From contig JAADVB010000215.1 of NCBI GenBank assembly GCA_023334545.1, forward strand, positions 1 through 32,022: a stretch of 32,022 nucleotides of DNA. Reading direction: 5' to 3'. The DNA is from Salisapilia sapeloensis. Taxonomy: Eukaryota; Oomycota; Peronosporomycetes; Peronosporales; Salisapiliaceae. Each line of letters opens with the position of its first letter. Position 1 is the first letter of the stretch. Positions 27,363 through 32,022 of the stretch are shown here, one piece after another. The translations under genes and the position numbers were made by a program. Under the pieces are notes generated by a model. That model saw only the letters and a program-made list of their open reading frames with translations, searched no databases and had not been told where the DNA came from.

Positions 27363-28379
27363 ATGGACACGAGAACTCGTCTCGAGCGCTTCTACCGGAA
27401 GTACAATGCTGACAAGGCACACGAAGTGGATGGTTTGCTAGAGCGTTTCAAAGGCAAAGAGACTCAGCTATTCGCTTCGCTCACGAAGAAGTATGGACCG
27501 GAACCAGCTGAAGACGAAGACCTGCCGTCCGCTCCGTCCGAGTCGACATCGGCACCTGCACCAGCTCCAATCCCCGAAGCTTCTCCACAAGTCCAGGACT
27601 ACAATCGTACTCGTCTACTAGCTTTCTATGAAAAGTATAACCCGACGAAAACGCATGAAGTGGATTCGTTGTTGGCGAAATACAAGAACAAGGAGGATAA
27701 GTTGTTTGATGCTCTTGTAAAAAAGTATGGTCCTGAGCCTGGCGATTCGGAGGATGAAGACGAGGACGATGACAACGAAGAGGAGGAGGAGGGAAGTGAC
27801 GAGGAAGATGACGGAGAACCGAAACTCCGCTCTGTCACATACTGTCCGATCGACACGTTGCCGCCAGAGTACTGTGAGTACGGCCCCCACTTTGACAAGT
27901 GCAAGCCATGGCTGGCCGAGCACTGCCCTGATCTTATGTTGCAAAAGTACAACCGCACCGTCACAGATTTCCTAGAAGCCGAGCGACAGATTGCCGCTGG
28001 TGTGGAAGGCATTACGTTAGAGGCGAGTGGCAAGACGGCAAAGCAGAAGGGTAAAAAGGGTAAACAGACTGCGGTGAAGAACCCAGAGGACTGTATTGTG
28101 TACGTGAGTAAGAGCGCACGCAAAGGTCGCAAGCGTCTGACATTTTTGACTGGGATTGAAGATTTCGTCGGACAGGACAAGATAAAGGAAACGACCAAGG
28201 CAATGGGCAAAAAGTTTGCTTGCAGTTCATCTGTGTCCAAGACAGATACAGGGGCGCATCAGATTCAACTGCAAGGTGACTGTGTCACCGAGTTGATTGA
28301 AGTATTGCAAGAGACGTACGGAATCCCGGAGAAGCAGATTGTCATTACGGAAGAGACGAAGAAGAAGGGGAAAAAGTAG
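27363..28379 (+). CDS. DENR: DENR-like translation reinitiation factor with an N-terminal duplicated KYGPEP domain
   Basis: DENR with MCT-1 recycles 40S subunits and supports reinitiation. This protein is 338 aa from the ATG at 27363, far longer than human DENR (198). Residues about 1-48 and 81-126 are two copies of one domain: RLERFYRKYNADKAHEVDGL ending KKYGPEP, and RLLAFYEKYNPTKTHEVDSL ending KKYGPEP, separated by a Pro/Ala linker. An acidic stretch (about 130-153) follows. Then comes the DENR body: TYCPIDTLPPEYCEYGPHFD with the paired cysteines, a Lys-rich linker, and the SUI1 domain RKRLTFLTGIEDFVGQDKIK, KKFACSSSVSKTDTGAHQIQ and LQGDCVTELIEVLQETYGIP. The frame is uninterrupted, so the fusion is genuine in this sequence. 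Confidence 0.92.
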   Translation: MDTRTRLERFYRKYNADKAHEVDGLLERFKGKETQLFASLTKKYGPEPAEDEDLPSAPSESTSAPAPAPIPEASPQVQDYNRTRLLAFYEKYNPTKTHEVDSLLAKYKNKEDKLFDALVKKYGPEPGDSEDEDEDDDNEEEEEGSDEEDDGEPKLRSVTYCPIDTLPPEYCEYGPHFDKCKPWLAEHCPDLMLQKYNRTVTDFLEAERQIAAGVEGITLEASGKTAKQKGKKGKQTAVKNPEDCIVYVSKSARKGRKRLTFLTGIEDFVGQDKIKETTKAMGKKFACSSSVSKTDTGAHQIQLQGDCVTELIEVLQETYGIPEKQIVITEETKKKGKK

Positions 28380-28491
28380 ATGGTTACCGACGTCTTTTGG
28401 CGCGGGAATATACGTTGTTTCCAACGCTTCAAGATCTCGTGTTTTATAAGTTATACATTGCCACAAGGGTTCGATCGGCGCAAGAAGTAGG

Positions 28492-29217
28492 ATGAGCAAT
28501 AAGGAGGATGACATTCTCGACAGTATGTCGCTGTCGGACGACGATATGCTAGACGATCTTGCAGATGACATGCTGCAGGAGATGCAGGGCAGCGCTAGTA
28601 CCACTCAAGCTGCATCTACGCAGCCTGCCGCTCCCTTCCGACCGAATATGAGCATGACGAATGCCGCACCGCAGCAGCAAATGCCGGATTTAGGACGCAT
28701 GATGTCGCAGATGATGCCTATGATGTCGCAAATGTTTGGAAACCAAGGGATGCGTCAACAGCAACAGACACCGCCGACGCCGTGGCAAGATCTGATTCGA
28801 CAGCACGTCCCTCTAGACGAGCAACAGCACTGGATCGATACAATTGAAGGAGACGAGCGACTGCTGCGCTCAGAACAGCACTTACAGCAACTTCCATCCG
28901 GAAAATGGATGTCGCGACCAGCCAGTCGGTCCTACAAAGAGAAACCACGCACATTGCCGAATGTGTATCTAGAATCAGATACGTTGCTTGCAAGTTTACT
29001 AGATGAAGCTGTCCGATCCGCTCGATGTGAGAACAGTATGTGGAAGGAGCATCGAGATGATATGCCATACGACATCCAGGATTCAGGACTCGCCCACGTA
29101 TTCGAACGAGAGCTTAAATCGAGATTCCGGCAGCGAGTTAACCAGGATGAAGACTACCAGCAGCTACGAAAGGAGCAACCAGCTCGTGTCGAGCACATCA
29201 CGAGTGCCTTGTTCTAA
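28492..29217 (+). CDS. Unknown protein, 241 aa
   Basis: A single open frame starts MSNKEDDILDSMSLSDDDML with an acidic N-terminus (DDLADDMLQEMQ) that vaguely resembles the start of PEX19. A Gln/Met/Pro-rich middle (MMSQMMPMMSQMFGNQGMRQ) follows. The C-terminal 130 residues look folded and constrained: WQDLIRQHVPLDEQQHWIDT, SRPASRSYKEKPRTLPNVYL, ASLLDEAVRSARCENSMWKE and DSGLAHVFERELKSRF. No CaaX box is present, so PEX19 identity is not supported. I do not recognise the family. It lies 112 bases after DENR and 59 bases before DPM3, all on the plus strand. Confidence 0.75.
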   Translation: MSNKEDDILDSMSLSDDDMLDDLADDMLQEMQGSASTTQAASTQPAAPFRPNMSMTNAAPQQQMPDLGRMMSQMMPMMSQMFGNQGMRQQQQTPPTPWQDLIRQHVPLDEQQHWIDTIEGDERLLRSEQHLQQLPSGKWMSRPASRSYKEKPRTLPNVYLESDTLLASLLDEAVRSARCENSMWKEHRDDMPYDIQDSGLAHVFERELKSRFRQRVNQDEDYQQLRKEQPARVEHITSALF

Positions 29218-29276
29218 GAAAATACAATCTACTTTTCTTTTCTTTTACGTCATATCAAACACATAAAGTCGATTCA

Positions 29277-29549
29277 ATGCTCAAGTACCAAACCTGGCTC
29301 GCGGCCGGCGTGCTGCTTATGACGTTATGGCTGGCACTATGCAGTTACGTCCAGGGTAAAGATGAACGGATGGTGCAGCTTGTGTATGCACTACCAGCAT
29401 ACGCACTTGTGTCGTTTGGTGCGTATTCGCTCGGTGTGATCGCGCTCTCGGTCATGTCGATCGAGGATTGTCCTGAAGCAGCGAAAGAGCTCGACCAGCA
29501 AGTACGTGAAGCCAAGACGGACTTGCAATCCAAGGGACTCGACATTTAG
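29277..29549 (+). CDS. DPM3: Dolichol-phosphate mannosyltransferase subunit 3 (DPM3)
   Basis: DPM3 tethers the catalytic subunit DPM1 to the ER membrane for synthesis of dolichol-phosphate mannose, needed for N-glycans and GPI anchors. The 90-aa product has two N-terminal membrane helices (WLAAGVLLMTLWLALCSYV and LPAYALVSFGAYSLGVIAL) and the DPM3 tail DCPEAAKELDQQVREAKTDL with QSKGLDI at the end, against human [20 protein letters not shown] and RRGLRF. No intron is needed. Confidence 0.92.
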   Translation: MLKYQTWLAAGVLLMTLWLALCSYVQGKDERMVQLVYALPAYALVSFGAYSLGVIALSVMSIEDCPEAAKELDQQVREAKTDLQSKGLDI

Positions 29550-29885
29550 TATCGCCAACATGGTTTTAGATCACCCAGCAGCTAAATACATTTCATCTTT
29601 TACCATTACGTGATACGACTTGTCGCCACATGCTACCGATAGCCCTTTAAAACCTAGAACCTGTATGTAAGACTGACCTACTGTCATGCAGACTAGTTGT
29701 ACAAATTAATTGCATATAACAATAGCATATTCCTCCATGATGCCAAGGCACTACCATGCGTAGGAATATAGAGACAGTACCAGTAGCAATTGCTTTTAGC
29801 TAGAAGGTAGCTTTATGAATATCAAAAGGAAACAGAAGACAAAAAAGTATTCTTAGGCGGTAGCAAAATGTATTACTCTTGATGC
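29550..29885. other. Intergenic region, 336 bases
   Basis: This region lies between the DPM3 stop and the stop of the convergent low-complexity gene. It is AT-rich and I see no gene or repeat in it. Confidence 0.5.
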
Positions 29886-30549
29886 TTACTTGAAGAATCC
29901 GCCCTTGTGCTTGTGTTGCTTGTGGTGGCCGTGACCGTAGCCTCCATACATCATGCCAGGGTATCCACCGTGCTTGCTGTGTTTTCCCTTGAAGCCCTTC
30001 CCCTTGAATCCCTTGCCTTTGAATCCTTTGCCTTTGAATCCTTTGCCCTTGTGCTTATGCTTGCCGTGTTTGCCGTGCTTTCCATGTGGATAGTAGCCTC
30101 CATGCTGTTGGTGCATCACGCCAGGATGCTGCACATACCCTGGCTGATGGTGGCCTTGGGCATATCCCTGAGGCGGATATTGTTGCGGTGGATAGCCCTG
30201 CTGTGGTGGGTACTGCTGCGGAGGATATTGCTGGGGAGGGTATTGCTGGGGAGGATATTGGCCATGAGGCTGCTGGGGAGGATAGCCCTGCTGAGGTGGA
30301 TAACCCTGCTGCGGAGGGTACTGTCCTGGCTGTTGGGGTGGATATCCTACTCTGTGTTATTGGAATATGCAACGGTGGGAATTTGTATTGGAACGTACCC
30401 TGCTGGGGCGGGTACTGTCCATGTTGCTGCGGAGGGTATTGCCCAGGTTGTTGAGGTGGATACTGCCCGGGTTGCTGTGGAGGGTATTGTCCAGGCTGCT
30501 GCGGCGGGTAGCCGGGGTAGCCTCCTCCTGGTGGCTGCTGGTAGCTCAT
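29886..30549 (-). CDS. YPPQQ-repeat / Lys-Gly-rich low-complexity protein
   Basis: Exons are 30549-30399 and 30346-29886, with a 52-nt intron that splits a Gly codon; the product is 203 aa. It starts MSYQQPPGGGYPGYPPQQPG. About 120 residues of YPPQQ and YPPQQPGQ repeats follow, like the tails of some rhodopsins, annexins and RNA-binding proteins. The second half is HGKHGKHGKHKHKGKG, then four or five KGKGF units, and a Gly/His/Tyr end (GYGHGHHKQHKHKGGFFK). It has no signal peptide or membrane helix. A His/Lys/Gly tail with a PQQ spacer could bind nucleic acid, metal or membranes, or phase-separate; this is speculation. In-frame sequence upstream of 30549 is unlike the repeats, so this ATG is preferred. 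Confidence 0.8.
29987..30050. repeat. 15-nt tandem repeat encoding KGKGF-type units
   Basis: On the plus strand the unit is close to TTGAATCCTTTGCCT, repeated four times or more with one- or two-base changes. It lies in the coding region of the low-complexity protein and encodes about five residues per copy. Confidence 0.8.
30166..30530. repeat. Degenerate tandem repeats encoding YPPQQ
   Basis: Units of 15 and 24 bases, encoding YPPQQ and YPPQQPGQ, repeat more than ten times on both sides of the 52-nt intron. The pattern suggests growth by slippage or unequal exchange. Confidence 0.75.
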
Positions 30550-31428
30550 GTTCTTCTTGGAAACTGGAAATTGAAGGTGGATACTATTAGATATGAGGGG
30601 TTTAAGTGGCAGAAATTCTTCTACTCTGGACATGTTAAAGAGACAGTGTATTACAAGAAAGAGGTAGTGACTGCTGTTTGGATATGTTGATTCGCTTCTA
30701 CTAAAAGCTACGCGCGAAGCTTGACGAGAGAAAGCAAAATTAATTGCGCTTTAAATGATTTGTTTGTCTGTTGCCCATTTAATGAGCGTATTATGCACAA
30801 GGTACAGTCTGGGTTGCTAAGCGGAATAGCCCTGCGCCGTGCTCTAGATTTCCAATCGAAGAGCTTTTGGAGCAACGTTTGGAATCTGACAAAAGCTAAT
30901 TAGATGGCAGTTTCTTCAGTCCAGGCAGCTATCTTTCATGGCGCTGATCTTGTCAAAGAGTTGGAGTTAACCAAGGCCGGCGGAACAGTTGATAGCTGCT
31001 GTGTGTTAGCGTCGGAAATTGGGCTCTACTTCGGGAGTATCCAGTCAGATCGACTATACCTCCAACGGATTTAAAGAAAACTTAATGCATTCCTTTCTGT
31101 TCTAGTAGCTCCATGTAAAGTCATCTCTGTGTTCGGAAAGAGACATCTTTAAGCTATCTTCATTTCTTTGTGCTGGGAATAGATATGCAGCGATTCAGTT
31201 AATTTGTCGCTTCAACTTGGCTACGCTCTCCACTAATCATACCCCTTTTATCAGTATATCAACCAATCACACTCCCATCGACAAAAACACGAAAAGCTGC
31301 ACGAGACACGAAATGCGAGATAAGTCGCTGAAAGACATCCTCGATATGGTCTCGGCGAGTACCTCATTTCCCAATTGACTTGGAAGCAACAAACCCCACC
31401 ACCACCACCACCACCAACAACAACAACC
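30550..31428. other. Intergenic region with a broken short open frame
   Basis: This 0.9-kb gap separates the low-complexity gene and the NDUFA4-like gene, which point apart. One frame is open from about 30721 to 31074 except for a single TAG at 30901-30903. It reads SGIALRRALDFQSKSFWSNV before the stop and MAVSSVQAAIFHGADLVKEL after it. I recognise no family. The last 35 bases before the next gene are CCA and CAA triplets. Confidence 0.45.
31396..31428 (+). repeat. CCA/CAA triplet repeat in the 5' leader
   Basis: A run of CCA units changes into CAA units and ends directly at the NDUFA4-like ATG (31429). It is an unstructured CA-rich leader, which may favour translation. Confidence 0.7.
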
Positions 31429-31752
31429 ATGGTAGCTCTTCGTGCCACGCGCTCTGGATTGAACGTCTTCAAGCTCTGGACGACGGACAAGGGCACCATT
31501 CCAGTAGTCTTCATCGCCTCCTTCGCAGCCGTGAGTGCATCAGCCGTGTCCATGCGGTATTTATACGCGAATCCGGACGTCTATTTTAACAAGAACGCTC
31601 GTACGTCGGAGTTGCATCACGAGGACGACCGTGGAAGTGCGTGGCGTCAGTTCCGCTTCCGCATGGCGAATTTGCAAAAGAACCCGATCAACCAGTCTCG
31701 TCAGTTCGACGCTTTGTTCGAGAAGGACGAGAACAAGGCTATTCGCCGATAA
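31429..31752 (+). CDS. NDUFA4 / B12D-like small mitochondrial inner-membrane protein
   Basis: The 107-aa product has a basic N-terminus (MVALRATRSGLNVFKLWTTD), then one membrane helix, TIPVVFIASFAAVSASAVSM, directly followed by RYLYANPDVYFNKNAR. This is the layout of the NDUFA4/MLRQ/B12D family: a helix of the respiratory chain membrane arm followed by an (N)PDV motif. The C-terminus is polar with QFRFRMANLQKNPINQSRQF. NDUFA4 is now mostly regarded as a cytochrome oxidase subunit; which complex this protein joins cannot be told from sequence. An in-frame start further upstream would translate the CCA repeat and is unlikely. Confidence 0.75.
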   Translation: MVALRATRSGLNVFKLWTTDKGTIPVVFIASFAAVSASAVSMRYLYANPDVYFNKNARTSELHHEDDRGSAWRQFRFRMANLQKNPINQSRQFDALFEKDENKAIRR

Positions 31753-32022
31753 GCTTGGAGATGTGGAGGATGTATAGGTACGAAAGTGTTTGGAGGACGA
31801 AAGAGAGGACGCTCGTTGTAGGGACGAGTGAATCAATGTATAGGAATGTTTGGATTTGAAATGCTTTGTTGTGTTTGTCATTGTCATGTATGTTGGTCGT
31901 GAAAGTCTAGTAGACACCTTTGTCTTGACTGTGTTTCCATGTCAAGAGGAAGACGAGCACATCCCTCAAAAGTGAATGCTATACACAAAAGTAAGTGAGC
32001 AGACACACAAAATAACAACAAA
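31753..32022. other. 3' flank to window end
   Basis: These 270 bases follow the NDUFA4-like stop. A minus-strand open frame covers part of it, but it is antisense to the gene and has no recognisable product. Confidence 0.4.

Noticed and set aside
28492-28560. PEX19 identity for the 241-aa protein
   Set aside because: Only the acidic N-terminus is similar; there is no CaaX box and the C-terminal domain does not fit.
1-32022. CRISPR arrays, insertion sequences, bacterial operons
   Set aside because: The sequence is eukaryotic nuclear DNA with spliceosomal introns; no spaced direct repeats or transposase genes were found.

Overview
The window is compact nuclear DNA from a protist. About 26 protein genes or gene pieces lie on both strands, mostly 25 to 200 bases apart. 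At least 25 introns can be placed by protein homology; all are 40 to 63 nt long, most start GTA and nearly all end TAG. The gene set (BBSome, B9 complex, EB1, BART, AMPK beta, CCDC115, ARMC6, a DENR with an N-terminal KYGPEP repeat) points to a flagellated stramenopile, most likely an oomycete. This assignment is an inference from gene content and gene structure; no rRNA or other species marker is present.

Layout, left to right. 1-4.2 kb: a truncated 3' end, BBS8/TTC8 (+), TIM23 (-) and prohibitin-2 (-). 4.2-7.2 kb: ribosomal protein S9 (+) and a long IQ/coiled-coil protein (+). 7.2-9.6 kb: ARL2BP/BART (-), EB1 (-) and an unknown small protein (+). 9.8-12.5 kb: AMPK beta (+), the OST subunit TMEM258/OST5 (-) and pinin (-). 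12.5-14.4 kb: B9D1 (+) and choline-phosphate cytidylyltransferase copy 1 (-). 15.4-21.2 kb: RGP1 (-), TFIIB (+), a three-exon GOLGA7/ERF4 gene (-), RAD6/UBC2 (+), ARMC6 (-) and CCDC115/VMA22 (+). 21.2-22.1 kb: cytidylyltransferase copy 2 (-). 22.1-24.7 kb: a gene-poor stretch holding two broken open frames. 24.7-31.8 kb: DBR1, DENR, an unknown protein and DPM3 (all +), a YPPQQ/KGKGF low-complexity protein (-) and a small NDUFA4-like mitochondrial protein (+).

Functional themes: cilium and microtubule genes (BBS8, B9D1, EB1, BART and perhaps the IQ protein) lie within 13 kb; mitochondrial genes (TIM23, PHB2, NDUFA4-like); ER glycosylation subunits (TMEM258, DPM3); Golgi and acylation partners (RGP1, GOLGA7); two paralogous phosphatidylcholine-synthesis enzymes. 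None of this is an operon; the neighbours are mostly unrelated housekeeping genes with short shared promoters.

The most unusual items are a Gly/Pro/His-rich reading frame broken by two stops that each look like a C-to-T change in a Gln codon, a 92-bp perfectly identical tract shared by the two cytidylyltransferase genes, a shared 13-mer at the start of their upstream reading frames, and the repeat-DENR fusion. I see no clear sign of an entirely new multi-gene system.
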